This document shows, piece by piece, positions 1 through 15,200 of a stretch of DNA of 64,000 nt. The translations under genes were made by a program, and so were the position numbers. Every line of letters begins with the position of its first letter. The stretch's first letter is position 1. Origin of the DNA: Amphiura filiformis. Taxonomy: Eukaryota; Echinodermata; Ophiuroidea; Amphilepidida; Amphiuridae. Below the pieces are notes generated by a model. The model saw only the letters and a program-made list of their open reading frames with translations, did no database searches and was not told the origin of the DNA. The stretch spans positions 3,047,935-3,111,934 of the forward strand of contig NC_092629.1 of the NCBI RefSeq assembly GCF_039555335.1. Direction: 5' to 3'.

Positions 1-81
1 ATGGAATAGCCCATTTAGACACTCATAAGAAATTTACCCATTTGCTCAATCTTACATGTAATATTTCTTGCTGTTGACCAG

Positions 82-297
82 ATTTTGGCGGAAGAAATCA
101 CCCCAACTCTGACCCGCCTCAAAGAGGAGCGCTCTTCATACTTGGAATACCAGAAAGTGATGCGGGAGTTGGAGCATCTTGGTAGGCTTCATATCGCTTA
201 TCAGTTTATAGGTGCAGAACAGATGTCAAAGAGCTCTGCAGAGGAGTTGGCTAAGATGACAGAGGCGACTCAAAAACTCAGGGACAGGTTGAAAGAG
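82..297 (+). CDS. SMC2: SMC2 exon (first in window), start of coiled coil 1
   Basis: The acceptor AG is at 80-81 and the donor GTAAGA follows 297. The exon has 72 codons, phase 0 at both ends. It encodes the region just after the N-terminal ATPase half, containing [20 protein letters not shown], which is nearly identical to vertebrate SMC2. The lysine- and glutamate-rich end begins the long coiled coil. The preceding exon is outside the window. Confidence 0.96.
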
Positions 298-3200
298 GTA
301 AGAACTCAGACTTAGATCCCCAAAAGAAGTTGTTGTGTTGTTTCATCATGAAAAGGGCAAAAATACACCCCTAGCCTAATCCCCGATCCCTCGCATTTGT
401 TAAAATGATTGGTGCCCCAAGCCAGCACTTTAATCGGATAGTAGATAGTAAAATTAGCCGGCACTCAACTTGGGCTAGCTAGAACCCTGCTCATTGAATC
501 CTAACAACATGCTTTTTCATGGATTTTAATATTGTTTACTTCAATAAATGTGACGTGTCATGTCAAAAGGAGACACTTTTGGGCAGGATCGTAAATGGAG
601 AAATAGCCAAAAATCTGCCCAGGGTGATTTTTTCACAATTTGAGTTTGTTGCGAATTTGTGATGTTATTAATGTTAAAAATATTGTCTGATAGTTTCAGA
701 CCGGAATATAACTGGCATCTTGTATTTTTTGAGAGATATATTTTCAAGGTAATTCCTACTCTCAACATTGTCAATAATATTTTTAAAGGCCGAAATCTCA
801 ATTTCCAATTTTATAATACCATAACTTACGAACTCAATATCTTTGCTTAGGAATGTTCAATTTCATTGGGGAAAACGGCGTTGTGGAGCAAAATATCTCT
901 ATATTTAAGATACGTAAAAACCTGAAAATTGATAACCTGCCCAAAAGTGTCTCCTTTTGACATAACACGTCACAAATTATAATGCGAGTGCTGTGAGCGA
1001 ATGCTCATGACTTGAAGCTGTGACCAATGAAATGATGTCACTGCCTCGTCAGGAAGAATAATAGTACAGTATCGCCTAGTGGCAGCCCCTATTGTCAGTG
1101 GGAAAATTATGTACTGTAGTAATGCTTATGGATAGTAAGCATTTGGTCCAGACCTTTTATAATACAGGGTGTATCAAAATGATTCGTACCCATCAGCTTC
1201 TTCCAAATTAAACATTAAATCCTCTTGAAATTACTACAACCCATGCTTTAATAGTTATGACCTTTTATAACATAAATTGAAATAAAAGGTGAATGTTATC
1301 CTGCATTTTGATGTGACGATCTTAGCCAAGCTCACTGGATATTGATGGGTACCAATCATTTTGATACACCTTGTATATATCATACCATTTGTCTTGACAT
1401 AGATCGGTGACAAGATCAGCGAACTGGCCACAGTTATCGAGAACTTGGAGAAACAACGCGACGAGGAGGCTGGTGGCATACTTCAAGAACTTGAGAAGAA
1501 GCTTGCGGAAAAACAGAATGCAGACACCAAGATGCAGAGCTCGGTAAAGAACCAGAAAGAGTTGTTGAACAAAGAGAAGAAAAACAAGAAAGGCATCGAA
1601 AAAAGCTATGCTGAAGTAAGTGTGCTATTTGAAGTGGAGTGTGCAGGTCTATCCCAGAAACCATTTAGGGCTGGTTTCTTGAAGCATGGCTAGTGGTCAG
1701 GCTTCCAAAGCCATCAGGATTAAGTCCAATTAGTCCTATACCAATGCTCACAATTTCACATCATACATCACCTAGAAATATGAATACATAAAATTGATCT
1801 ACATTGGTAGGGCTAGCCTGCTGGCTTATGAAGCCTGACCACTAGCCAAGCTTGGAGAAATCTGAACTTGAAAGTCCACACTCCCCTGTGGAAGATTTTA
1901 GAAGTATGTTTGAAAGTCATCTTCCCTCTGTAACATTCAGGTTGAATCTTTCTCAGAGGGTGTATGAATTTCAAATGGAGCTGCCAAATTTGATTCCATT
2001 TGAAATTCATAGTCCTTTAAACTCATTGTGGCAGTAAATCAAATTAGCCTTATATTCCTTTGTGATCACAACCCAGCTGAAGACTGAATGTTTAAGTCGT
2101 AACGTCGGTTCGTTCATCAAAAATAGGTATGTCAGGTTGACCAGATTTAAATGAAATCTTAGTTTCAACATACCCAGATGAATGAGAGTCTCCACAGTTT
2201 CATTCACTCTCTTGTCCACACCAACAAAGTTTGGAGAAAGGGGACTATAAAATGAGTTGTTATGTGTGTTAGAAAATGTAAACCTTTTGCAAAAACATGT
2301 TAACCCTTGGCTTCTTCCAATGGGACTTAAACACAGTGCGCTTTGGGTACATTGACAATGACATATGTGATGTCGGCAGATGTAAATACTGGAGGTAATT
2401 TGCCAAATAAACTGGATATGTGGTAACTGGTAAGCCATAACACAGCAGCATTCTGACCTATAATTAGGCTGAATTTTACATCTGTTTAGGTAGAGCGGTC
2501 CGAGTATACTTATTATGTGCCAAACATGGTATAGTAACTAATTTCAAAGAAATAACATATTTACTCCACAGGATCAAGCCACATTGAAACTGCAAGAGAA
2601 GGAAATTGAGAAGAACAAAACTAACTTTGACAAGTTGGAAAAGAAATGGAAGGATGATTTGGAAGGAGTCACCACCGCACAGAAACATTTCCAGGCGGTA
2701 TCATCGGGGCTTTCTAGCAACGACGATGGAGAGGATGCGACTTTGGCTGATCAACTTATGGGTAAGGTGGTGGGGAAATGATGGGCGAGGGACAAGGGAA
2801 GAGAGATCTTTGTGTGCTATATGAAGATATTCCTAGGCTTTGTTTGAAGGGCCATCAAAAAAATAGGGAATCAGGGTGTAACTGGCTGTAGGGAAGGTGT
2901 GCTAAAACAAAAAGGGTCTCGAGGAGGGGTGAAAGGAAAGAGTCGCTTGTCTGCCAGAATTTGAGAAAGAGTACCAAGTCATGTTGATGAATACACAACT
3001 ACTCTTACAGCAACTAATGGACATACGTCTTTGTGCCACTGAGCCATATTGGTATGATATTTTTTAGGGTTATGGTTTAGGATTATAACCTGTACAAAAT
3101 AAATTTTCTAAACAATGGCGTTGAAGCACAGGCCTAGAAATCTGTGGCAGTGCAGGCAAATTTGCGGATTCACATCAGATTTCTGAGCCTTTGAATATGT

Positions 3201-6200
3201 AGCAGTGAAGCACCAATCCCATTGCTTACTTATTTTGCGTACCATAATTTCAGCTTGTAAAGGCGAGTTGAACAGTGCCGATACCAACATCAAACAATCA
3301 CAGATGAAACTGAAAAGCGAGCAAGCCGAGCTGAAGAAGAAACAATCAGAACTGAAGAAGACTGAGAAGGATTACAAGAAGGACAGCGACACTCTGGCTG
3401 CTGTAGAGAAGAACAAGACAAAACTGGAGGTAAACCATTCATGTGTATAAGTTTACTTTCAGGAATTCCTGCCAGGGTTGTACAAATTTCTGCCTTTTAT
3501 AAGGCGTATCAGAGCCTTTGGACCATATTTTTCCAGTTTTATCACCAGAAACAAATTTGTTTGATCTTTGGATCGACCGTCAATGCTGCTTCGATGCTTG
3601 TTATTAATGAATTATCAACTAATTAATCAGAATTAATGCTAAATTTATATTGGCCAATATCACAGACACAAATTACTATTTTATCACAATTAACAATAGT
3701 AAATAAAATGATTTCATAAATAATCAGGATCGACCAAGCATTGATGGTCGATCGGAAGATCAAACTAATTTGTTTCTATTGCCAAAATGATACAGTTTAT
3801 TTCTACATACAATTGATCGTGTAGGAAACAAGTCAAGGAAGTCGCTGGTCACAGTTTTATTTCCATATGTATTATTGCAGTTATTGAGTTATGATTAAAA
3901 TTGAATTATTTGATCATGATAAATTATTATCTTTCTTCACATACTGTTGTTTTTGTACACAGGCAGAGATGAAGAAGCTTGGTTTTGAAGAAGGCAAAGA
4001 AGATGATCTTGTGAACAGGCGGAGTGTCCTGTCAAAGAAAGTTGGTGAGCTGCAGGATGTTGTCGGCAATCTCACTGCCAGGTAAGATGTGTTGCCAGCT
4101 GTGACATTAAAAAGTAATTGTGCTGTGAGATAACCCCGCCCCAAAAAACAACACCCAGTTCTATGTGCGGGCAGACTTGGGGTCAATTGGTAAGCTGGTG
4201 GTCAGTCTACTTTATAAAGTTGAGGGGAAGGTGTGGTTTTCTTGTTGGGGATTTGGTTTTGGTTTTAAGAGAACTGGATCATAAAGAAAAAAATGATGTG
4301 AAAGTGGTACTTTGTAAAATCTTGTATTTTTGTAAGGATTTTTGCTGTAAGGAGAATTGTATGTGAAGTAAATAAAAAGGGGTTTTATATTTTCAGTGGA
4401 TAAATTTTAGCTATAATTGTAACATCTTTGATTTGAAGAGTTCAAGTGCAAAAGCCGTTAAATGCCTTTTTTCACAATTTTTTGCGTTAAGACCACCAAT
4501 ATCTGCCCTGTAATGCTAGCTTTTATTGACAGCCTACTTAAAAAAATTCAATATATATTTTTAAAACTATGATCAAAATAGCATATTTTCTTATCATGTT
4601 CGTTACATTTGACAAGTTATAGAATTTACCTTTCAAGTAGAAAAAAAATGATATAACAGTATTTACATGTGAACTCTTCATTTGCTCCCTTGCCTAGGTT
4701 CCCTAATCTGCAATTTGATTACAAGGATCCTGAGAAGAACTTTGACCGCAGCAAAGTACATGGTCTAGTGGCCAGACTGGTAAAGGTTAACGATGTACGT
4801 CATGCCACGGCTCTAGAGGTCACTGCTGGAAGGAAGGTAAGGCAACATGGGATACATATCACCTGGGGGTTTCAAAAATGTCTATTCTCAAGAAAACAAA
4901 AAGATTATTCCCCAGTCTTTAGAAAATGTAAAGTAGCATGTATTGCAGGATGGCTTCCCAACATTTCTTGTCGAAGCATGACTTTGGTTGTGCTACATCT
5001 TGGCGCCTTTGTCCTATTGTGCCTTTGTGACATGATCACGTTCTGCTGTTCTAATAAACATGTGTTCAAAAGGTTAATTTGGTCTCAACTGTGCAGTGTC
5101 AGACCACCAGATTCTGATGGTAAGTCTGACCCAGAATATTGAAGAATGAGGGCGCCAGTCTACCTTTCTTTGAGCTTGATCCCAATTTCTTTGTAGTCTT
5201 GACCAAATACGACCCAATCACCCAAGTTGATTGTTAAAATTGTATTACATGTCCCACCTTCCTGGGTAGTCTCATGACCAGTCCTCAAATTGAGAATTTT
5301 AACGGACAGCTAATCCAAGCCAAATTGAAAAGGGCACCTACATGCTTATCAATGGCCAGATTCCTTCAAAAATGGGCAGTTTTTGGGAAAACCACAACAT
5401 TTGATTTTACTTTACTGCCTCAAGGATGGCATATGGACTATAGTTAGAATCAACCTAGTTTTATCTTATTGTTGGACACAAGTGTAAACAAAAGATGTAA
5501 AATGAACAGTCCAATACTGATTCAAAGTAGAAAATTTCTTCAACTTGATTTTTTTTTCTTCCAGTTGTACAACGTTGTTGTGGATAGTGAGGTGACAGGA
5601 AAGAAATTGCTGCAGAAAGGAGAATTGAGGCGTCGGTTTACCATCATCCCACTCAACAAAATAGCTGCCAGGAGTTTAAATCCAGATAAAGTCAAAGCTG
5701 CTGAGAGATTGGTAAGTTTCTTGAAGGAGGAAAACACATGGCAGCTATCTGGTGAAGGATTGGGATTTGAAACTTTTTCTGTCATGATGCTTCATCAAAT
5801 GGCTACATAATACACTGGGTTTTGAACCATGGACTTTGTGATCAGGTGACAAAGAAAAAAAACATCTGACCGACCCAGATAATCCATTTTTAAAATTTGC
5901 TGTATGCATGTAAAATCAACCGTTTTTTGCCAAAAGTAGTGTGACGGAAATTGTTGTATCCATGTAAAATCAGCTGTTTTGGGCAAGAAGTAGATTTATT
6001 TTTACTGAAAATAAAACATGCAAAATGAGGGAAACAATTGCAAACAAAAAATGCCCGACCGACACATCCTACTTGAAAAGTCTGTCTAGCCGAAGAACAA
6101 CAGGGTTTTTTTTTCCATGTTTTTTTTTTTCATTGTCTTATCATTATGAATCCAAGCCCTGACTGTGGACAGCATTATGATACCACTGGGTTTCAAACCC

Positions 6201-9200
6201 TGGACCTTGTGATTATGACATCGATTCCAATCCCTGACCAAACCTTTAATAATCATGTTGTAAATTTGTTGTGCTTCAGGTCGGAAAAGAGAATGTTCAC
6301 ACAGCGTTATCACTTGTTGGATATGAGAAGGATATTGAATCGGCCATGAAGTTTGTCTTTGGTGGCGCATTTGTTTGCAACAAAATGGAACATGCCAAAA
6401 AGGTAAGACCATCTCAAGTTTCATATTAAATGGACTGAATGTGTTACGAAAGAACATTAGCCCCACATTATGTGCATCCCTTCGTGGCACAATGTTTTTC
6501 CTTAATTTTTTTTGTTGTAAAAAGTGGACATAATGTGTCAGTTTTATGGGATATTTTCCAAGAATTACAATTTACAAACTTCCATGTTTTGGCAAACGCT
6601 AAATTGTATTGCTCTGTTGTGAGTTTCATTAGACACAAATTAAGCTCATACCGTATTCAAAAAGAAGATGACATTTTGAAGTGATACATAATCTGTTAAA
6701 GCCTGGTTGATATTTGATGGTCGGATCAGGATGGGCAACTTCCCAATCCAACTTTTCAATTTCTAGTCAATATTTTATATCACCATTCTTTAAAAAGGTT
6801 CGAATATTTGATATACAAAAAAAAAGTTCACCAACAAGTGAGTGTGCATTATATTTGCAGGTGACCTTTGACCCCAATGTGAGGACACGAACTGTGACCC
6901 TGACTGGCGACACTTTTGATCCCTCTGGCACACTGACAGGAGGTAAGTTAATATCTAATGACGGAATTTAAAAGACTAGTCTGACATCGGGGTAAATGCG
7001 GGGTAGTGATTGGTTGCTGACTTGCGCAGTATGCCATTGACAGGACGTCATAAGCAAACCAGTCTTTTTAATTCGGTCTCTACCACAATGCATTCAGTTT
7101 TGATGAGGTTAATTACAAGGGGTGAAAAAATTGTAAGCGTTAGAGGACTGACATTGATTTGAATTAAAACTATTTATCAAGGAGAGAAATGTGATATAGC
7201 AGATTATTTTATTGAGTAACTCAGTAAGTACCCTCACAGTGGATGGAACCTGAGGACCTTGCTTGTGCATCAAAGATATGTTAACATGCTTGTGCATCAG
7301 TTTTGATTTCATCATAATTATCGGCAGGGTTCACAGTTTGCTCTCAAATAACTGGGTCCACTTTTTTATGCTGGACCCATTCAGATCCCATTTAGTTGAA
7401 ATTTGCGGGTCCCAAATCGATTCTTGTGGGTCCAAATGTACGAAACTTCAGAAACACCCGGAAATGTATTTTCAGTACTGGCATAAGCGATAAATATTAA
7501 AGTATGCGAATTCGGCACCGAAACCTACCAAAGTCTAGTAAAAGACGACTTGCCGCGATGGGCCGACTTTCTCATAAAGAACTACAATTACTACCTAGTA
7601 ATAACATGCTCTACTTTAATCATCTAATTATTTGGTTATTTTGTAATATTTACTCGGTTAAAATACAACTACCGCAAAAATGTGTTTTCGCGATATGTCT
7701 CCAGGAATTGACCGTGTTTTGTTGACATATTTACATTATTGTAACATAATATTTGCACGATCCGAAAAAAATCGCGAGTCAACCTCTTCCACAGTTCCCC
7801 TCGTATCGCTGATCAAATATCTGTGCATGAAATAGCGATGAGGTGTGTATCATGTTGCAGCGATTTTTATATAATTGTATGTAATTTATGAATGAAAAGC
7901 CGGGATGAAAAGTTGTTTAAAAATGTGCTGTGTGTGAGCCGATTGAGCTGGGTTATCGCGCAATGACGATCTATGATGATATTTTCTATTTCTTGGATGG
8001 GATTTTTTCCGGGTCCAAACACAGACTGCTGGACCCATTCAGGTTACATAATCTTACTTTTTCCGGGTCCAGTGAGTTCAAAAAGCGTCCTGGACGCGAA
8101 AACGCGATAAACTGTGAACCCTGATTATCGGTTCCAACTTCAGTGACATAGTGCATTGTCCCTAGTAAGATTAGACCAATGTTCATTGGAGGAGCTTGGA
8201 AATAGAGCTGCAGCCCTGTTATATTGATTTTAGTAAAATGCTACAAAACCTATTATACATCCAAAGGTGCAGTGAAATTAATGAGGTGTCACTGGAGCTG
8301 GATTAGATATTAACACACATTGACCCCGATGTGAGGACATCAACTGTGACCCTGACTGGTTATTGAATGTTATTGTTAATATATAATGGTTGGTTGATAT
8401 GTTATTTTATTTGCTAGGTGCCCGTGCTAAGGGTTCAACTATCTTGGCCAAGCTGAGTGAACTCCAAGATGCTGAGGTGAAACTAAGAGCAGCCTCAAAA
8501 GAACTTCATGATGTAGACACCCAGCTGAATACGCTGAGACAATCTGCAGATAAGTAAGTTGTTACAAATTACTATACCTCATAAATATTTATTAGGTAAT
8601 CCAGACATAGATCTTATTGGTTAATAACGCCAGGGTCCGAGTACAGTATTTTGACTATTTCCTGTGGGTATTTTGCACCATTTATCTGTGTTATCTGCCA
8701 ATTGCACACATGGAAGAATGGAAGATCTTTAGCTTGCGGTGTATATATGAATATCTATATAATAATACGCTATTCTCTGTCTGCGCCTCTGTTTGTCTGT
8801 GACTGCTAATGTGAGGCCACCGTAGGTCATACGGGGCTCAAACTTGGTGGGTGGGTGCAGCTTGGTATGAGGAAGAACGAGTTTATATTTTTTAAGGTCA
8901 AAGGTCAAGGACGGGTCAAGTTCAATTGAAGTCTAATTTCAAATACTTTAAATGGCAAATCTAGCCATGCCATTGTGTTGACCTTGGACTATCAAACAAA
9001 AGTTTCCACGGTGACCTTTTCGTTAGACCAACGGTTAAGAGGTCAAAGGTCAAGAAAGGTAAAAATTTCAAACTGCCCCTATGAAGCTCAAACTTGGTGG
9101 GTGGATGGAACTTGGAATAACAAATAAAAGTTTCCACGATGACCTTTTTGTCAGACCTACGGTTAAGAGGTCATAGGTCAAGAAAGCTAACAAATTCAAA

Positions 9201-12200
9201 TTGCTCCTATGGAGCTCAAACTTGGTGGGTGGGTGGACCATGGACTAACAAACAAAAGTTTCCATGGTGACCTTTTCGTCATACCTACGGTTAAGAGGTC
9301 ATAGGTCAAGAAAGATAACAATTTCAAATTGCTCCAATTGCGCTCAAACTTGGTGGGTGGGTGGACCTTGGACTAACAAACAAAAGTTTCCACGATGACC
9401 TTTTTGTCAGACCTACGGTTAAGAGGTCATAGGTCAAGAAAGCCAACAAATTCAAATTGCTCCTATGGAGCTCAAACTTGGTGGGTGGGTGGACCTTGGA
9501 CTAACAAACAAAAGTTTCCATGGTGACCTTTTCGTCATACCCTACGGTTAAGAGGTCATAGGTCAAGAAAGATAACAATTTCAAATTGCTCCAATTGCGC
9601 TCAAACTTGGTGGGTGGGTGGACCTTGGACTAACAAACAAAAGTTTCCACGGTGATATTTTCGTCAGACCTATGGTTAAGAGGTCATAGGTCAAGAAATG
9701 TCAAAATTTTCAATTGTCCCTATGGATCTCAAACTTGGTAGGTGTGTTGACCTTGGATTAACAAACAAAAGTTTACACGGTGACCTTTTTGTCAGACCTG
9801 TGGTTAAGAGGTCATAGGTCAAGAAAGGTCACAATTTCAAATTGCCCCTCTGGAACTCAAACTTGGTGGGTGGGTGGACCTTGGACTAACAAACAAAAGT
9901 TTCCACGGTGATCTTTTCTTCAGACCTACGGTTAAGAGGTCAAACAGGTAAAAATTTCAAATTCTCTATGGAGCTCATACTTGGTGGGTACAATGTAGGT
10001 GGAAATTGGACTAACAAACAAAAGTTCCATTGTGACCTTTTTTGTCAGACCTACAGTTGAGAGGTCATAGGTCAAAAAAAGCAAAGATTTCAAATTGCTC
10101 ATGTAGCTCAAACTTGGTCGGTGGGTGTAACTTTGGCCAAGGAAGCCCAGGTTTGAGATCTGCAAAACCCAATAACTATGACAGCCGCGGCTCGCGAGAA
10201 CCACGAAATACGGGTAACCGCCTAGTTAATAATAATGATAAACAAAGATGTAATATAAGGCCCTATACAGAAAAGCCTCAAGACAGAGAAAACATGCAAA
10301 ACCAAAATATAACTTAAACTTACACATGATACAACATGATAATATACACAAAATATAATACTATTATCGCCAGGAGTCCCTGATTAATAAAACAAAATTG
10401 TATGGATTTCAACTGGGATAGCACAAACTGCCAATAACTGTGTTGAGATTATTATATTGGATAGTTTATCTGTCAATAAGTAGATTTTAGGCCTAGGTAC
10501 ATTGTGTTGATTTTTAGTCGGATATCAGGCTCAGATTGCGAGCAAAACGGAAGAAGGAGAAAAATGAAATAATTTGCAAACATAAATTCTTGTTTTCTAA
10601 AGACACTTTGTGCCAATCCTATTTCGTACAGATTCAACCAGTTAAGAGAACAATACGATCTCAAGGTACATGAAGCCGAGTTGCTACAGGAGAGGCTACA
10701 TCAAGGCTCACATCACAAGCAACTAGAAGAGATTCAGGCATTGGAAGCATCCATTGGTAAGAGAACAGATAAGGAGGGCATGCTGGCCTTGGGAGGGATT
10801 TGGGTTTGTGGTATTGTGTTGGGCCCGTAGACAAAACTCTTAACCTCTTGTCTCTCTCTCTCCAAGTGTATAAATGGGTACCGGTATAATATAGTGCGGG
10901 AAGGTAAAACAGACTCTTTGAGCGGGAGGAATGGCGACACCCCCAACAAGTTAATCCAGAGGAGTCTGGCCCAAATGAAAAGGAAAAAGAAATGGACACT
11001 TTGTCATACATGTAAGCATTGCTCCAAGATGCTTTACCTTAATACCTTTTTTCAGATAAGGCATTATATTATTGTATACAAAGATGGGAAAAGGAGATTT
11101 GACCCAAAGTATCATCCACGTACAGCAAGTAGGCTTGGGCGATATATCGCGATACTAAATTCTTATTGCGATGACGATATGTAGAAATGGTGACAGGCGA
11201 TATTGGTCTCCCATCCAGCATCTGGCCACGACCGACTTAATGTAGGGAAATTGACTTTAGGTTTTTTTATAGTCAAGCCTTGAAAAATGTTTCATCAAAG
11301 TTAAAATATTCTAAAACATTGCTTACATTGTTGAAATGAATAGAACAATTTGTTAACAAATAAATCTTTTTTCTTTCGCTATAAACTTTTTTCTTGTTAT
11401 TCACTTTCCAGCGGAACAAGATGCAACTGTCAAATCAGCCAAGGAAAAGCAGAAGGAACTGTCAGAGAAATGTAAAACTCTTGAGGCTAAGATAAAGGAT
11501 GCCAAGGCTGTAAGAGAACAGGAGCTGAAGAAAGCTGAACAGGATGTGACTAAGGCAAAGAAGAAGGCTGAAGAGTCTAATAAGACTATGAAGGCTAAGC
11601 AACAGGTTGGTAATAAATAGTGAAAATGTCACATTTTTTATAACCGAGTTAATAAGATTAAAATAGTGAAGAAGGAGGCGGCCTATATGCTTCACCCTAG
11701 CAGGGCGTAAGACAATGCGAAACACAAATTAATATATACGAGGATCGGAAATAAACGATGCAAGCCCGAGAATTTATAATTTAAATGATGTGATTGGGGC
11801 TCGAGCAAACTGGCATATGAAAATATTGAGAGAGAAAAATCAGGACTCAGCGGGATTGAACCCGGTCGCTGGATTACTGGTCCAGAGCTTTACCACTGTA
11901 CAACCTGAGTTCACAGTCGGTACTCGGGCAATCTCAACTTAAGTCCCTATGATAACTCTCTCATTGTGTCTCAGCGGCCAATTATATATTAAATAATGAA
12001 GAAGGAGGCGGCCTATATGCTCAGGGTTCGATTTACCTTGTGTCGCATCGCAAAATGCGACACAGTTTGCAAAACTTGCGATGCAATTGCACAAATGCAT
12101 CATATAAAAATGCGATGCAACGAAATACCTAGACTTCATAGGCTCAAAAGCCTCGTCAAAATCTACCTCAAATTGTATTATTTACATCATTTTCGAAGCA

Positions 12201-15200
12201 ACTGAACCCCTGAAATGTAGAATTATGGCCTAATTCACTTCAATAATTAATATAATGCACAGTAATACTGATTTTTGAAGTGAAATTTTAACAGCAAACA
12301 CGACCTTGATATCGAGAAACCACAGCGTGAATCTGTGTTTCCACCATGTCAAAGGTCTTGACCATGTTTGTTGACATATTCATAGAGGCTGTAGAGGGCA
12401 GTATTTGTAAAATATTAAATTAATTATTGACCAGCAGGTGACAGGTACGGGTGGTAAATTTTAAACAATTTGATTGAAATAAAATAAATAAATTTAAAAA
12501 AAAAATGAAAAAAAGAAGAAAAAAAGAAAAGAAAAAAAAGAAAAGACAAAAAGAAAAGAAAAGAAGGGAGAAAAGAATGAAAAAAAAAGAAGAAATATAA
12601 TAAACCCTCCCCAAAACAAGAAAAATAAGATAATAAAATAAGATAAAAATGTTGATTTTTTTTAAAAATAGAATTCTTGCGGGTTGGCATGTCATGGCAT
12701 GTATGACTATACAGTATAACTATAAGAGCACATTATTCAAGGTATTTTCAGATTGATATTTTGTTTTTAATTTTATTTGTGCAATTAAAACAGACTTAAT
12801 AAAACACCACACACCAATACTACTCTGTGTTTAATGTTATGTTTTTGTTTTTTGTTTTTTTTGCAGCTGTTTAATTTGACATTCCATATTTTAAAAGTTT
12901 AAAAACTCATTAAACTTAAAATTCTCATTATCAATAATCTACATTGACTCAATCAACATTCAAGTACTGTAACACCATTGCATTAATAATAATGGATGTA
13001 AAAAACATGTTGGTACTGCGGTACTACTGCCTTGAAAAAATGCTATGCAAAGTTTGGGAATTGCTATACAAATCAAATGTTGCATAGCAATTTTTGCTAT
13101 GCAAAAAAAATGAGTTAAGGCGAACCCTGTATATGCTTCACCCTGGCAGGGCGTAAGACTAAAATAGAACAGGTCGTAAGATTAAAATAGAACAGGTTCT
13201 TTTACAGATCCAAGTAATCTGGTACTTACTTGGAAATATTCCAAATTCTATCTTGAATCTTGATCACTCTGTTGTAGTGTTTCTAGATGTTTAATGAAAC
13301 TGCAACACTGTTTGGTCTTGATGACGTTTATTGATTGTAGATCTTGTCTATTTCTTATCCAGATTGCCTCCTTCAGCATCATTCAGGGACTTCCAAACAG
13401 GGGCAGTATCATACTCAGCCTATATCTAGATTAACCATCACTTGAACTTGATTCATGTACCAGAGTTATTAGGGGCTAAGGGCTGATTCAGCTAACTTAG
13501 TTGCTATAAAGGAATATAAAGGAATATGAACAAATACATCAGGTGTGCCGTTAGGGTCTGGCTTTTATTAGTTTTAAATTTGTTTATGTAAACTGACTCC
13601 ATATGGGATAGAAATGGTCAGTTTTGTGGCTTAAACATATCAACTTGTGAAGCAACTTGATTTTGACCTTCCCTATGACAATATGCATGGTTCATGTAGC
13701 TGTTTGCAAAGTATTTTACACATTTTATTTTTGCAACCCACAGGAAATGGAAAGCCTACGTCTAGAAGTTGAAGGTCTGACACAAGGTCTTGGCAAATAT
13801 GATGACCAACTGAAGGCTGTTGACGATGCCATTGCTGGCATTCAACAACAACTACAAGAAATGGAGGAAGCTGCTAAGGAAACAAAGGCAAGTCAGACTA
13901 ACCGGTGATGTCAGGGTTTAAAAATCAATATATTTGCCACTCAATATCGATAAAAATTGATCAATCGATTTTCCTCCCAATTTTACTCATATTTTCTATA
14001 TTCATCCCTCCGTTGTTTCATTCATTGCTGGCATGGAAAGCCTTTTTCTTTGAACCCCAGTAGTGTGATATCATCACATGACAATTGCTCAAATTCAGTC
14101 CTTTTTCCCTGATTTTTTGATACTTTCTTTTTCATTATCGGATTTATTGGATCTGCATTTGTTAGCTACTGTGTAATCTCCAATAGGATGTCCAACACAG
14201 GGGTCGATTTATTGATTATTATCAGTATATCGGTGGTCCTTAAGTCATACTCAAAATACTGCAAACTTTTGAACTTTGAAAGTCTCAAGAGTACAGTCAA
14301 ATTCAGAAATTATGCTCAACAACAACATTTGACCCTCCACAGGTCAAATAGTTTTATTTCATCTCATTGCATAACAACATAATATAGACATTATTCATAA
14401 CCTCGTGAATATATGGGATGCGTGAAAGAAAATTTGGAACTTATCATCTGCAGTTGACAGCCATGTGGAGAGTGTTAAACACAAATTTCATTAAAATATA
14501 AATTTTCAATAATCAATTCAGGAAGCTGTCAAGGTAGCCAAGAAGGATTTGGACGCTCAGAAAACCACCCTGAAAGAACGCGCAACGCCGACATCCAGAG
14601 CCGCATTGGGGAGCAGAGAGACCTCATGAAGGAGGATCAAGATATACAGCTACAGATTAAAGAGATGGAACATACAATGGCCAAGTATCAAAGGGATAGC
14701 AAGGATGCAGCAAATAAGGCAAGTACTGGATATCTATCTTTTTTTTGCAATTCAAGAAGTCCCAAAGCCTGCAGATTAGAGTGCCGTGTGATCTGCAAGT
14801 TATGACTTAAAGTGCATACTTATGGGTTCAGCATCCTTTGTAAGCTTCACTTTCGGGCTGTTATTGATAAACGTGTCTCAACACCAGTACAGTGGATGAG
14901 GCTGATGTTGGCAAATACATATTTACTGTACGGCCAAAAATGTAGGTGTTGAAAAATATAAAAAATTAGATCTTGATACCGCAATTTTCGAACCATACAA
15001 TTTTTTCTTCATAAAATCCATGTTAACATATTTTTTTGTGCTTCAACTTTAAAGGCTTGCTTCTTTGTATTTGTATTTAACAAGTTCCACGACCTGTGAC
15101 CGAACAAAATTTACGACATGTCCTCGTTTGGTCGCAAATTTATTTCCTCTCTCCTAACAGTCCAATATTGATTTGTTTCCCCCTAAGGAAAAGTCCAAAA

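Noticed and set aside
2007..2438. A 143-codon minus-strand frame in SMC2 intron 2
   Set aside because: No recognisable domain or splice logic. Low-complexity hydrophobic and Cys/His scatter consistent with chance.
8820..10140. CRISPR-like or regulatory spacer array
   Set aside because: The units are near-identical over their whole 128 bp with no unique spacers. It is a eukaryotic satellite in an intron.
12420..12695. Minus-strand open frames of about 90 codons rich in Phe, Ser and Leu
   Set aside because: They come from an A-rich simple tract inside the hAT-like element 12022-13129, with no protein-like composition.
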